From the NCBI RefSeq assembly GCF_900167085.1, contig NZ_FUXA01000004.1, forward strand, positions 3,895 through 67,894: a DNA stretch of 64,000 nucleotides, written 5' to 3'. Positions 1-8,973 of the stretch are shown here, one piece after another; position 1 is the first letter of the stretch; each line of letters opens with the position of its first letter. The position numbers and the translations under genes were made by a program. The notes beneath the pieces were generated by a model. It saw only the letters and a program-made list of their open reading frames with translations, did not search any database and was not told where the DNA came from. This stretch comes from Eubacterium ruminantium (GTDB lineage Bacteria > Bacillota > Clostridia > Lachnospirales > Lachnospiraceae).

Positions 1-241
1 CAGTTTCGTTTTCGGAAACGAGGGAATCATTTGCCGAAGCAGTTTCGTTTTTGGAATCGGCTGATTCGTTTGACGTTGCAGCATCATTTTCCGGACTTGG
101 AGTTTCATTTGCTGAATCGGCCGTATTTGGTGTTTCAGATCCGTTTTCGGAAGCGGAAACCGGCTGTTCATTGCTGTTATCTATATCATTTTGTTTGATT
201 TCATCGGGTTTTAATTCATTTGATGTCATGTTTTTATCCAT
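1..241 (-). CDS. N-terminus of a Ser/Asn/Glu-rich protein, cut by window edge
   Basis: The first 80 codons of a gene that reads leftwards out of the window. The minus-strand ATG at 241 is preceded by AGGAAA with a 6-nt spacer. The visible protein starts MDKNMTSNELKPDEIKQ and then becomes low-complexity and hydrophilic, rich in Ser, Asn, Glu, Ala and Thr (for example SENGSETPNTADSANE). No signal peptide or membrane segment is visible so far. Such acidic, disordered stretches often form the cytoplasmic head or a linker of a membrane protein, but the rest is missing and I cannot name it. The gene is divergent from the RND pump that follows. The opposite strand is also open here, but that reading is a shadow of the repetitive codons. 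Confidence 0.65.
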   Translation of the reverse strand, partial: MDKNMTSNELKPDEIKQNDIDNSNEQPVSASENGSETPNTADSANETPSPENDAATSNESADSKNETASANDSLVSENET

Positions 242-335
242 ATTTAATTTCCTGTATACTAGTTTCAAACATAAACAATCTACCATATTTTTATAATAAA
301 AACAATCAATTATAAATGAAATCTATAGTAGAACG

Positions 336-344
336 TGATATAAT
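336..344 (+). promoter_or_regulatory. extended -10 promoter element for the RND pump
   Basis: TGATATAAT fits an extended -10 element (TGnTATAAT), about 90 bases before the pump start. No good -35 box lies 16-18 bases upstream, as expected of extended -10 promoters. It sits in the 190-base divergent gap between the leftward gene and the pump. Confidence 0.4.
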
Positions 345-431
345 TAAACAGTTTTTCACAAATTGTACACAATATATTGCTATTATGATGCAGATATATT
401 TATTGTTAGTTCCACGTTGGGAGGTTTGGTT

Positions 432-3400
432 TTGATTTCGAAGTATAGTGTTAAGAGGCCTTATACGGTTCTCGTCGGGGTGATTTTGGTTATAGTATTA
501 GGGGTGGTTGCTCTTACGAGCATGACGGCAGACTTATTGCCAAATATGAGTTTTCCATATGTGGTTGTTGTGACAACTGATATAGGTGCGAGTCCTCAGG
601 CCGTAGAGACGGAAGTTACTGCTCCTGTCGAAGCAGGTCTAGCGACAACGTCGGATCTTAAGAATATTCAGTCAATGTCATATTACAGTTATTCAATGGT
701 AATACTTGAATATGAGCAGAGTGCAAATATGGATTCAATCCTTATAGAGATTCAGCAATCGTTGGATCAGGTTAAGGGTACATTTCCGGACACAGTTGGT
801 ACTCCGATCGTAATGCAGATCGATCCGGATATGCTTCCTATTCTTGTATCTGCGGTTAGTGTTGAAGGTGTTGAAGGTGCAGATCTTACCAATTATATTG
901 AAAATACTATCAAGCCGCAGCTTGAGTCTGTAAATGGTGTTGCATCGGTAACAACTTCCGGAGGCATCGTCGAAACTGTACAGGTAACAATCGACGAGAA
1001 GAAGGTTGACGAACTTAATAAGAAGATACGAAAAGTTATCGATAAAAAGTTCGCGGATGCAGAGAAACAGTTAAATGAATCTGAAGAGAAGCTCGAAGCC
1101 GGAAAGGAAGAGCTTGAGTATGGTCAAAATGAATTGATCAGCCAGACCAGCAATGCGGAGACAGAATTACAGAATCAGAAGATTGCCTTATATCAGACAG
1201 AGGGCGACCTTAAGACACAGCTTACATTATTAAATGCAACAAAAGATCAGATCAATAATGCTATCGAAATGTTGAATAACATGAACGATAATGTTGCTGA
1301 TATGCAGAATCAGGCAAAGGGACTCGGTGAAGTTCTTGAGCTTTATACAAATGGTACATTAAATGAAGAACAGTTCAAAGAAGCCACTGGTATGACAGTT
1401 GAGGAAGCTCAGCAGAATATGGCCATTTTGACAGAACAGATAAATGGAATAACTGAAGCGCTGCAGGAAAGAACAGCAATTCTTATTCCACTTGGTGTAA
1501 ATGTTCAAACACTTGAGGATATTCCGACAGCTCTTGATTTTCTTACAGAATCATTAGCACAGATAGAAGTAAATATTGCTACTATTGAAACTGCTCTTGA
1601 GCAGATAGAGGGTGGCAAGATTACTTTAGATGATGCTATTTCCGAACTTAATAAGGGAAAACTTCTCGGAACCATAAAGCTTAGCGAGGCATCTTCGCAG
1701 ATTGCAGAAGGCGAAGCAGCTATGACAAAGGCTAAGGAAGAATTCAAGGCTGAGAAGGATAAGGCATATTCAGCAGTGGATATAAATTCTGTACTTTCGA
1801 TAGAGACACTTCAGCAGCTACTCGTTGCGCAGAATTTCTCGATGCCGGCAGGTTATATTAATTCTAACGACGGACAATATCTTATAAAAGTTGGAGACAG
1901 AGTTAAGGACGTTGACGAGTTACGTAATCTTGTACTTGTTGACTTAAATATGGAAGGAATCGATCCGATCCTTTTATCAGATGTAGCAAATGTTGAGCTT
2001 ATTGATAACTCAGCAGAAGTTTATGCAAATATAAATGGTAAGCCGGGAATCCTTCTTTCATTTGAAAAGCAGACAGGTTATTCAACAGGAGATGTAACTG
2101 ATGCTATTCAGGAAAGATTCAAGTCGATTGAAAAGTCAGAGGATCTCAATATTAAGTTCTCTATTCTTATGAATCAGGGTATTTATATTGATATGATCAC
2201 AAAGTCCATTTTGGAAAATATGATCCTGGGTGCTTTGCTTGCTATCATCATTCTTATGTTATTCCTTAAGGATGGAAGACCAACACTTATCATTGCATGT
2301 GCGATTCCGTTAAGTGTAATATTTGCGGTAGTGCTTATGTACTTCTCAAATATCACATTAAATATCATTTCCATGTCAGGACTTACGCTTGGTATAGGAA
2401 TGTTGGTTGATAACTCGATTGTTGTTATCGAAAACATTTATCGATTGAGAAATGAAGGTATGTCAATCAAGAAGGCAGCTGTTTACGGTGCGAGCCAGGT
2501 TGCCGGCGCGATTACAGCTTCAACTCTTACAACAATCTGTGTATTTGCACCTATTGTATTTACTGATGGTATTACGAGACAGCTCTTTGTAGATATGGGT
2601 CTCACAATAGCATATACACTTACAGCCAGCCTTATTGTTGCACTTACTATTGTTCCGGCTATTGCTTCCGGAGTTCTTAACAAAGAGAAGCCAAAGAAAG
2701 AAGGCGGTTTCGGCGATAAGGTTATGAATCTTTATGCGAGATTCTTAAGGAAATGTCTGAAGTATAAGCCGGTTGTATTTATTACAATGATCGCTCTTTT
2801 GGTTCTCAGCATATTCCTTGCTGTATCAAAGGGAACAGCATTTATGCCTGAAATGTCAAGCACACAGGCAACGGTTATTATTGAGCCTGTTGAAGGCGAA
2901 AAGACTACATTGGCTGAGCTTAAGAAAGAATCAGATGCTGTAGTTGAAAATATTGTAAAGATTCCTGAGGTTACAACAGTTGGTGCGATGGCAGGAACAG
3001 GTTCGAGTCTCGGAGGAATCCAGGCAAATGCGGGCGACAGGATCACAATGTATGTTCTCATTGATGAGGAGAAGAAATTATCAAATGATGAACTTGAAGA
3101 GAAAATCAATAAAGCTGCAGAAGGTGCTCATTGCAAGGTAACTGTTCAAACCAACATGATGGATATGTCAGCGCTTTCAGGCGGCGGTATCAAAGTCATG
3201 ATCAAGGGCCGTGATATCGAGAAGATGCAGAATATCGCAAGAGATGTTGCTGATATCATTAGTAATGTTGAAGGTACTACTGAGATAAATGACGGTCTCG
3301 ATGAACTTACAAATCAGATCAATATAAAGGTTGATAAATCAAAGGCAGCTAAATATAACATGACAACGGCTCAGATATTCCAGCTTGTTTATGCTCAGAT

Positions 3401-4283
3401 AGCTGATACCAGAGCTACAACAAAGATTTCAACAGATGTTACTGATTATGATGTATTTGTAAGAACCGGCGAGCAGTCAGAAGTTACCATAGATAAGCTT
3501 AAACAGATTACGTTTACATATACAAATAGAGAAACACAGGAAACAAAAGAAATTCCGATCACAGATGTAGCTGAATTTACAGAAACAGCTGAGCTTAGCA
3601 GTATTCTTCGTGATGCACAGAACAGATACATCCAGGTAACTGCAAGCATCGAAGACGGTTACAATATCGGATTGGTCGGAAATGAAATTCGTGACAGACT
3701 TAGTAAATACGATGTTCCTGAAGGCTACTCAGTTCAGATGAAGGGTGAAGATGAGAACATTAATGATGCGATTAAACAGATGACAAAGATGCTTCTTTTA
3801 GCAGTAATATTTATTTATCTCGTAATGGTAGCTCAGTTCCAGTCACTGCTTTCACCATTTATCATCATGTTCACAATCCCACTTGCTTTCACAGGAGGAT
3901 TCCTTGCATTGTATCTTACAAATAAGGAAGTAAGTGTTATTTCCATGATAGGTTTCGTAATGCTGGCAGGTATCATTGTTAATAACGGTATCGTTCTTAT
4001 CGATTATATTATCCAGCTCAGACGAAAAGGTATGGAGAAGAAAGAAGCCATCGTTGAGTCGGCAAGAACAAGAATGAGGCCGGTACTCATGACCGCACTT
4101 ACAACTATCATTTCAATGTCAACCATGGCTCTTGGTTTTGGTCAGGGTGCAGAGATGTCACAGCCAATGGCAATAGTTGTTGTAGGTGGTCTTATCTACG
4201 GAACATTACTTACACTTATTGTAGTTCCTTGTATATATGATGCATTTAACAAAGAGAAGAATATGGTTGAAGAGGAACTGTAA
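432..4283 (+). CDS. RND-family efflux permease with a long coiled-coil insertion
   Basis: Proton-driven membrane exporter of the RND superfamily (AcrB/SwrC-like), about 1,283 residues. I chose the TTG at 432 because GGGAGG lies 7 bases upstream; the protein then starts with ISKYSVKRPYTV, the usual cytoplasmic RND start before TM1. Twelve hydrophobic segments fall in two groups, and the TM4 motif GMLVDNSIVVIEN keeps one of the two proton-relay Asp of AcrB, the second being Asn. The TM10 lysine position reads VNNG. Between about residues 190 and 450 (nt 1005-1785) lies a Glu/Lys/Gln-rich coiled-coil insert absent from AcrB, which has about 1,050 residues. No membrane fusion protein gene adjoins. 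The substrate is unknown. A terminator follows. Confidence 0.9.
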   Translation: MISKYSVKRPYTVLVGVILVIVLGVVALTSMTADLLPNMSFPYVVVVTTDIGASPQAVETEVTAPVEAGLATTSDLKNIQSMSYYSYSMVILEYEQSANMDSILIEIQQSLDQVKGTFPDTVGTPIVMQIDPDMLPILVSAVSVEGVEGADLTNYIENTIKPQLESVNGVASVTTSGGIVETVQVTIDEKKVDELNKKIRKVIDKKFADAEKQLNESEEKLEAGKEELEYGQNELISQTSNAETELQNQKIALYQTEGDLKTQLTLLNATKDQINNAIEMLNNMNDNVADMQNQAKGLGEVLELYTNGTLNEEQFKEATGMTVEEAQQNMAILTEQINGITEALQERTAILIPLGVNVQTLEDIPTALDFLTESLAQIEVNIATIETALEQIEGGKITLDDAISELNKGKLLGTIKLSEASSQIAEGEAAMTKAKEEFKAEKDKAYSAVDINSVLSIETLQQLLVAQNFSMPAGYINSNDGQYLIKVGDRVKDVDELRNLVLVDLNMEGIDPILLSDVANVELIDNSAEVYANINGKPGILLSFEKQTGYSTGDVTDAIQERFKSIEKSEDLNIKFSILMNQGIYIDMITKSILENMILGALLAIIILMLFLKDGRPTLIIACAIPLSVIFAVVLMYFSNITLNIISMSGLTLGIGMLVDNSIVVIENIYRLRNEGMSIKKAAVYGASQVAGAITASTLTTICVFAPIVFTDGITRQLFVDMGLTIAYTLTASLIVALTIVPAIASGVLNKEKPKKEGGFGDKVMNLYARFLRKCLKYKPVVFITMIALLVLSIFLAVSKGTAFMPEMSSTQATVIIEPVEGEKTTLAELKKESDAVVENIVKIPEVTTVGAMAGTGSSLGGIQANAGDRITMYVLIDEEKKLSNDELEEKINKAAEGAHCKVTVQTNMMDMSALSGGGIKVMIKGRDIEKMQNIARDVADIISNVEGTTEINDGLDELTNQINIKVDKSKAAKYNMTTAQIFQLVYAQIADTRATTKISTDVTDYDVFVRTGEQSEVTIDKLKQITFTYTNRETQETKEIPITDVAEFTETAELSSILRDAQNRYIQVTASIEDGYNIGLVGNEIRDRLSKYDVPEGYSVQMKGEDENINDAIKQMTKMLLLAVIFIYLVMVAQFQSLLSPFIIMFTIPLAFTGGFLALYLTNKEVSVISMIGFVMLAGIIVNNGIVLIDYIIQLRRKGMEKKEAIVESARTRMRPVLMTALTTIISMSTMALGFGQGAEMSQPMAIVVVGGLIYGTLLTLIVVPCIYDAFNKEKNMVEEEL

Positions 4284-4313
4284 TAAATTAATTTAAATTT
4301 AAATGATTGACAC

Positions 4314-4360
4314 AAACCCCGAAGATTGAGAAAATAAAAGTATCAATTTTCGGGGTTTTT
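4314..4360 (+). terminator. rho-independent terminator after the RND pump
   Basis: AAACCCCGAAGATTGA pairs with TCAATTTTCGGGGTTT across a 13-base A-rich loop, with one G-T pair, and is followed by a run of T. Confidence 0.85.
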
Positions 4361-4406
4361 ACGTTGGAATATTAGACAATATTTGACATATAATCGGAGG
4401 ATAATA

Positions 4407-5288
4407 ATGAAAGAATTTACACTTATGACAGATGTAAATACTGATGTTGAACCTGAGTATGCGGCAAAAGAAGGCATTGTTATAATGCCACAGTATTATT
4501 ATTTTGAAGATGGAATAATTTATGGAGATGAGATAAAACTCGAACCGGATGAATTTTATAAAAGACTTGCAAATGGAGAAGTTGCAAAGTCAAGTGGATG
4601 TAATCCGGGAAAGGTTAGAGAAATGTTTGAAGCCGAGCTGGATAAAGGTAAGGATATCCTGGCAATCATTTGTACTTCAGGCTTATCGGGAAGCTATAAT
4701 ACATGCCACAGTGTTGCTGATGAATTAATGGAAGAAAGACCTGATGCAAAGATCATTGTTATAGATTCTTTGAATGAATCTGAGGGCGCAGGACTGATGC
4801 TTCATTTGGCACGTGATATGCAGCTTGAAGGAAAGGCTATGGATGAGATTGCTGAGGAAGTATTACGACTCAGAAGCAGTTTTTACGCAATGTTCATTGT
4901 GGATGATCTTAAATATCTTGTTCGCGGAGGCAGGCTCAGTCCTCTTAGCGGAACAGTCGGAACCATCCTTGATATTAAACCTATTCTTTATATAAATATA
5001 GAAACCGAAGGTAAGATAGTTCCTTTCAAAAAAGTCAGAACCAGAAGAAAAGCTATTGATGAGATAATAAAAGTATTTAAAGAATCGGATCCGGACTATC
5101 GCTATAGCTGCGTTGTTTATACCGGTGACAGAAATGAAGCTGTTATGATGCAGAATAAAGTGAAGGAATGTCTGGGTGTTGAGATACCTATAGTTGCAGA
5201 GATCAATAATACAATAGGAGCTCATACGGGACCTAATGCTTTAGGATTCGGATGGCTTGCTAAAAATCCTGTTCAGACTGACAAATAA
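4407..5288 (+). CDS. DegV family protein (fatty-acid binding, FakB-like)
   Basis: About 293 residues, the normal DegV length. DegV proteins bind one fatty acid and, as FakB, present it to the kinase FakA for phosphorylation; other members have unknown ligands. The N-terminus KEFTLMTDVNTDVEPEYA matches the opening strand and ligand-site loop of the family. The segments SSGCNPGKVREMFE and CTSGLSGSYNT are the usual fatty-acid and phosphate-site signatures, and DDLKYLVRGGRLS is the conserved helix before the second domain. The ATG at 4407 is preferred over an in-frame upstream TTG because GGAGG (4396-4400) lies 6 bases before it. No fakA is nearby. The gene appears monocistronic, with hairpins on both sides. 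Confidence 0.88.
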   Translation: MKEFTLMTDVNTDVEPEYAAKEGIVIMPQYYYFEDGIIYGDEIKLEPDEFYKRLANGEVAKSSGCNPGKVREMFEAELDKGKDILAIICTSGLSGSYNTCHSVADELMEERPDAKIIVIDSLNESEGAGLMLHLARDMQLEGKAMDEIAEEVLRLRSSFYAMFIVDDLKYLVRGGRLSPLSGTVGTILDIKPILYINIETEGKIVPFKKVRTRRKAIDEIIKVFKESDPDYRYSCVVYTGDRNEAVMMQNKVKECLGVEIPIVAEINNTIGAHTGPNALGFGWLAKNPVQTDK

Positions 5289-5320
5289 ATTTTTGTTTTA
5301 TATATTTTATTTATTTACAC

Positions 5321-5384
5321 AAAAAAAGGAGTTACATATCCAAGTGGAGCATTAACCACTTATATGGATATGTAACCCTTTTTT
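5321..5384. terminator. bidirectional terminator between convergent genes
   Basis: AAAAAAAGG...GTTACATATCC pairs with GGATATGTAACCCTTTTTT, and an inner AAGTGG/CCACTT stem extends it. An A-run on the left and a T-run on the right let it work for both the DegV gene and the leftward beta-helix gene. Confidence 0.85.
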
Positions 5385-5414
5385 ATAGTAGAAGTTTTGT
5401 ATTACCTAAGGTAT

Positions 5415-7478
5415 TTATTTGAATGAGATTGATTTAATAACAAATGTCTGCTCTTTTCCTAAAGCATCCTTATCGCTGCTTGTTGGATCACAGTAGAAGT
5501 AAAGACCTGCTTTATTCTTGCTGTCGAGCTTGATTTCAATTTTCTGTTCCTTTGTTGAGTTAAATCTATTGTTCTTGTCCCAATGATCTTTATAGAACTT
5601 AGGATCATCTTCATCCTGGTTTGTGATACCAAGGTTCATTTTCTTACGTGAAGGAACAACCTTGATAACAACCTTCTTGTACTTAGATGTATCAACATTA
5701 CTGAAGTTGATATCTAAATGCTCCCAGTTTTCCTTGTTCTTCTTTGACTTTGTATATGTTATATGATAACCATCAGATTCTTCGCTAACAGTGTAGAAGC
5801 TGCTCTTGGCAATTGTGAATGATGGCTTGTCTGAAACTGCTTCAGAAGCTTTTTCAGTAGCTTTCTCAGAAGCTTTCTCAGTTACCTGTTCAGTAGTCTT
5901 CTTCTCAGTAGCTTTTTCAGTAGCCTTCTCTGTAGCTTCTTCAGATACCTGCTCAGAAGTCTGCTTCTCTGATGTTTCAGGAGCTACATTTTCAGAATCT
6001 TTTGATTCGTAAGAAAGTGAATCAAGAAGATCTTTCTTCTCAGGTGTTCTACTGAAATCAGCACCGAATGTATCTTTGTCATACTTTGCATTAAATGAAA
6101 TTGTTCTGTCAGATGATTTTATAGTAATACCATTCTTTTTCTGATTGAAAACTGTATCATTCTTTGAAATAGAACTTTTTACAGTTACAAGGTTATTCTT
6201 AATAGTATTTCCTGTGTTATCATAAGGATGATCATCATTTTTCTCAAGTGTATATGTATCAGCTTCGCCATATACTGCAAAAATATTATTCTCTATAACA
6301 TTATTTTCGTCATTTGCACGCTGAACCATTAATCCGCTACCCTTTGTAACATATACGGTATTATGGTAAATATGGCAATTTGTTGCGATACCTGTTTCTT
6401 TATAGTTTCCGTTATCATCTTCTTCGTCAAGGCATCCGCCGATACCGATACCACCAAGATAATCAGGTTTAACATCGATAACAATATTATCATGAACATT
6501 TATGCTATCAGATGCTCTACCTTTCCATTCACTGGAAACTTCGATTCCCATATCACATTTATCAATATAGTTATTGCAGATTTCGATGTTTGAACCGCCG
6601 TCTGAATAGATTCCGGCAGCACACTCACTACTGTATGTAAGGTTCTTCTTAGGATCTGAAGAGTTGTTATATACATAGTTATTAATAACAAGACCATTTC
6701 TGGCTGTATCTTTTTCATAATTATCGCTGTTAGACTTTTCATAGCCGATAAGGTCAATACCAATATTATCGTTATTTGTTACGATATTATCCTTAACTAA
6801 GAAATTTGAAACATTACCGTTTAAGACAAGTGCTTCGCTGTTTCCTAAGTCACATTCAGTTACTGTACATTTTTCAATAGTAACATTTGTAATAGGATCG
6901 GATGGATCAGTACCAACGATGATTCCGTGTGCATTATAATCGTTTTCATCTTTGTGATTCCAGTCATATTCACATCCAACATCATTTACTTCGCAGTTAT
7001 AGATTGTGATGTTGCTTGAATTTCCTTCAACTCTGATACCTGTTGGACAGATATCATCATCGCTGTGATCAAGCTTTATTCCTGTTACTTTGATATTTTC
7101 AACGACTATATTATTACCTTTGATGCAGATCATATCTGCGTTTTTATCATCTTTGAGGTATACACCCTTTCCGTTGATAACAACGTTACCCTTACCCCTA
7201 AGAGTAATATTTGATACATCTTCAAGAGAAATTGTATTATCAAAAGTATATGTGCCTGCTGGAATTTCAATAACAGCACTTTCATATCCTTTGTTTGAAA
7301 TAGCCTTTTTTGCTGCTGAAATTGCTGAATTGATACTAGAGGATTTTGAACCTGTTACCTCTGTTTTGTAAACGCCATCAGAAGATGACTGATTTGTTGC
7401 AGCTAATGCAGGAACGCTTGAAACGCTCAGTGCGGCTGCAAAAGATAATGCTGCAATCTTTTTGAAACTTCTTTTCAT
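5415..7478 (-). CDS. secreted right-handed beta-helix protein with TEK-repeat linker
   Basis: A 687-residue secreted protein. Residues 1-27 are a clear signal peptide ending SSVPALAA, with an upstream AAAGGA ribosome site. Residues of about 50-460 show the pectate-lyase-like parallel beta-helix pattern: repeated short strands with Asn/Gly turns such as NITIYNCEV, NVTIEKCTV and IEICNNYIDKC. A linker of about 45 residues then repeats ATEK/ASEK/TEQV units. The last 130 residues form a separate domain with Trp and Tyr (NWEHLDINF, GLYFYCDP) that may bind carbohydrate; I do not recognise it. The fold is typical of polysaccharide lyases, epimerases and adhesins, but I cannot see a specific catalytic set, so the activity is open. 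There is no cell-wall anchor. Confidence 0.8.
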   Translation of the reverse strand: MKRSFKKIAALSFAAALSVSSVPALAATNQSSSDGVYKTEVTGSKSSSINSAISAAKKAISNKGYESAVIEIPAGTYTFDNTISLEDVSNITLRGKGNVVINGKGVYLKDDKNADMICIKGNNIVVENIKVTGIKLDHSDDDICPTGIRVEGNSSNITIYNCEVNDVGCEYDWNHKDENDYNAHGIIVGTDPSDPITNVTIEKCTVTECDLGNSEALVLNGNVSNFLVKDNIVTNNDNIGIDLIGYEKSNSDNYEKDTARNGLVINNYVYNNSSDPKKNLTYSSECAAGIYSDGGSNIEICNNYIDKCDMGIEVSSEWKGRASDSINVHDNIVIDVKPDYLGGIGIGGCLDEEDDNGNYKETGIATNCHIYHNTVYVTKGSGLMVQRANDENNVIENNIFAVYGEADTYTLEKNDDHPYDNTGNTIKNNLVTVKSSISKNDTVFNQKKNGITIKSSDRTISFNAKYDKDTFGADFSRTPEKKDLLDSLSYESKDSENVAPETSEKQTSEQVSEEATEKATEKATEKKTTEQVTEKASEKATEKASEAVSDKPSFTIAKSSFYTVSEESDGYHITYTKSKKNKENWEHLDINFSNVDTSKYKKVVIKVVPSRKKMNLGITNQDEDDPKFYKDHWDKNNRFNSTKEQKIEIKLDSKNKAGLYFYCDPTSSDKDALGKEQTFVIKSISFK

Positions 7479-7529
7479 AGTTTAGTCCTTTCGTGTGTAG
7501 ATATATAGTTTAGACTAGGGCCATGAAGT

Positions 7530-7591
7530 AAAAAAGACATTGTTTTGATACATTCATGACTTTCGAGTCCGAATTATATCATAACAATGTC
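7530..7591 (-). terminator. terminator downstream of adenosine deaminase (minus strand)
   Basis: On the minus strand GACATTGTT (7591-7583) pairs perfectly with AACAATGTC (7544-7536), extended inward by TGATA/TATCA and an inner GACT/AGTC hairpin, and is followed by TTTTTT. The left arm also contains TGATATAAT, an extended -10 element that could start the beta-helix transcript from inside the terminator. Confidence 0.65.
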
Positions 7592-7602
7592 ATTTTTGGA
7601 AG

Positions 7603-8682
7603 CTATAGCCAGCTGTTCTCGGCGTTCTTAAGAATTATTAACTTTTCTTCATAAGTCAGTCCTGAACCTGAAAGTGCTCCAAATTCACGGATTATATCGG
7701 TATTGGAAACAGTCATATTATCTGAATTTATAGTGACCGTTATACCCATTTTTAAGAATTTTTTTATTGGAAGTTCTGCATAATTTTGAACGATTTTTGT
7801 GTTAATATTGCTGGTAGGGCATATTTCGAGGACGATATTATTGTCCGCAAGATAACGCATAAGTTGTTCATCTTGAACAGCTGCGATGCCATGTCCTATA
7901 CGTTTTGCACCAAACCTTACAGCTGTCCAAATACTTTCGGGTCCGGCAGCTTCACCGGCATGTATCGTAAATGGAACATTCAGCTCCTTGGCAAGGCTGA
8001 ATATATCGGCAAAATTCTCTGTCGGATAAAGGGCTTCGGCTCCGGCAAGGTCTATTCCGGCAATTACAGGAAGACTTTGGCCTTTTGCTGAAGGAATGAA
8101 AACCTTCTTATATGATGAAGCTGATTGACCTAACGGATTGGAATTTTCTACTGATTCATTATCTGTCGCATGACCTGAAGAATGGATGAGATCGCTGTCA
8201 TTCATAAATTCTGCGGCCAGTCGAACCGTTTCCATATTTGCTTCATGATTATCATCACCCCTCATACAGCATAATATAAGTCGGATCTTTGTACTGTGAT
8301 CAGCATTGAAAAATACAGCGCTGTCAGCAGCGGCTTCTATAACTTGACGCTGAGTCAGTCCTTTTTTAAGATGGAGCTGAGGTGCAAATCTTATTTCAAC
8401 ATAATCAACGCCCAAAGCTTCTTCGGTATGTCCTATTGATTTTACTGCATATGAGATTGCTTCTTCTGTCTGAAGAAGTGAGAGAGGAAGATCGAATTTC
8501 TCAAGGTATTCATTTAAATCCTTGCAATCTTCCGGTACGGAAAATCTTGATTTCAGAATATTTGTATCTGTGTCAGGAAGTGTAGAACCCGGCTCCTGTT
8601 CAGCAAGATATTTGATGGTTTCGATAGGAAGTGAACCATCAAGATGAAGGTGCAATTCGCACAAATAATGGTCGTCTAACAT
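7603..8682 (-). CDS. add: adenosine deaminase
   Basis: 359 residues, the normal length for the metal-dependent adenosine/AMP deaminase family, which converts adenosine to inosine and ammonia in purine salvage. Visible motifs are HLHLDGS near residue 11 (two zinc His), FTIHAGEA (third His plus catalytic Glu), RIGHGIA (His) and TINSDN (zinc Asp). The residue after that Asp is Asn where mammalian ADA has Asp (NTDDP); TDN versions occur in other bacterial homologues, so activity is probably kept. The ATG follows AAAGGA by a 6-nt spacer. It stands alone, divergent from the aminotransferase. Adenine deaminase is a less likely alternative. Confidence 0.85.
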   Translation of the reverse strand: MLDDHYLCELHLHLDGSLPIETIKYLAEQEPGSTLPDTDTNILKSRFSVPEDCKDLNEYLEKFDLPLSLLQTEEAISYAVKSIGHTEEALGVDYVEIRFAPQLHLKKGLTQRQVIEAAADSAVFFNADHSTKIRLILCCMRGDDNHEANMETVRLAAEFMNDSDLIHSSGHATDNESVENSNPLGQSASSYKKVFIPSAKGQSLPVIAGIDLAGAEALYPTENFADIFSLAKELNVPFTIHAGEAAGPESIWTAVRFGAKRIGHGIAAVQDEQLMRYLADNNIVLEICPTSNINTKIVQNYAELPIKKFLKMGITVTINSDNMTVSNTDIIREFGALSGSGLTYEEKLIILKNAENSWL

Positions 8683-8973
8683 TTATTTCCTTTCTTTAGG
8701 GTCAAAATGAATAGTTTATTGTTACCCTTAATTATGAAGTATAAAATTATAGATAAAACAGATTAAATATATAGATAAAAATAGTGCAGTATCTGCGGCT
8801 TTTGCAAAAATACATGTAGGGAGTATAGCACATTTCCTCGATAATATTAAGTGTTTTCATATTGAAAAAATTGTGATAAAATATTTTTTCGGTGAAGTTT
8901 AGAAAGAAAACTCGGTCGAATAAAGTTTTTTCGACTGAAAATAAATATATAAAACTATAACGGAGGCAGTGAA
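8683..8973. promoter_or_regulatory. divergent intergenic region (add / aminotransferase)
   Basis: This 291-base AT-rich gap separates divergent genes. Towards add there is a minus-strand TATAAT at 8751-8746 without a good -35, and an AGGGT/ACCCT inverted repeat (8698-8728) just before the add ribosome site. Towards the aminotransferase there is a GGTCGAA/TTCGACT hairpin near 8915-8937 and TATAAAA/TATAAC runs before the ribosome site. I find no gene in it. Confidence 0.35.

Noticed and set aside
51-296. 81-residue plus-strand reading frame at the left end
   Set aside because: It has no ribosome site and is the antisense of repetitive codons in the better supported leftward gene.
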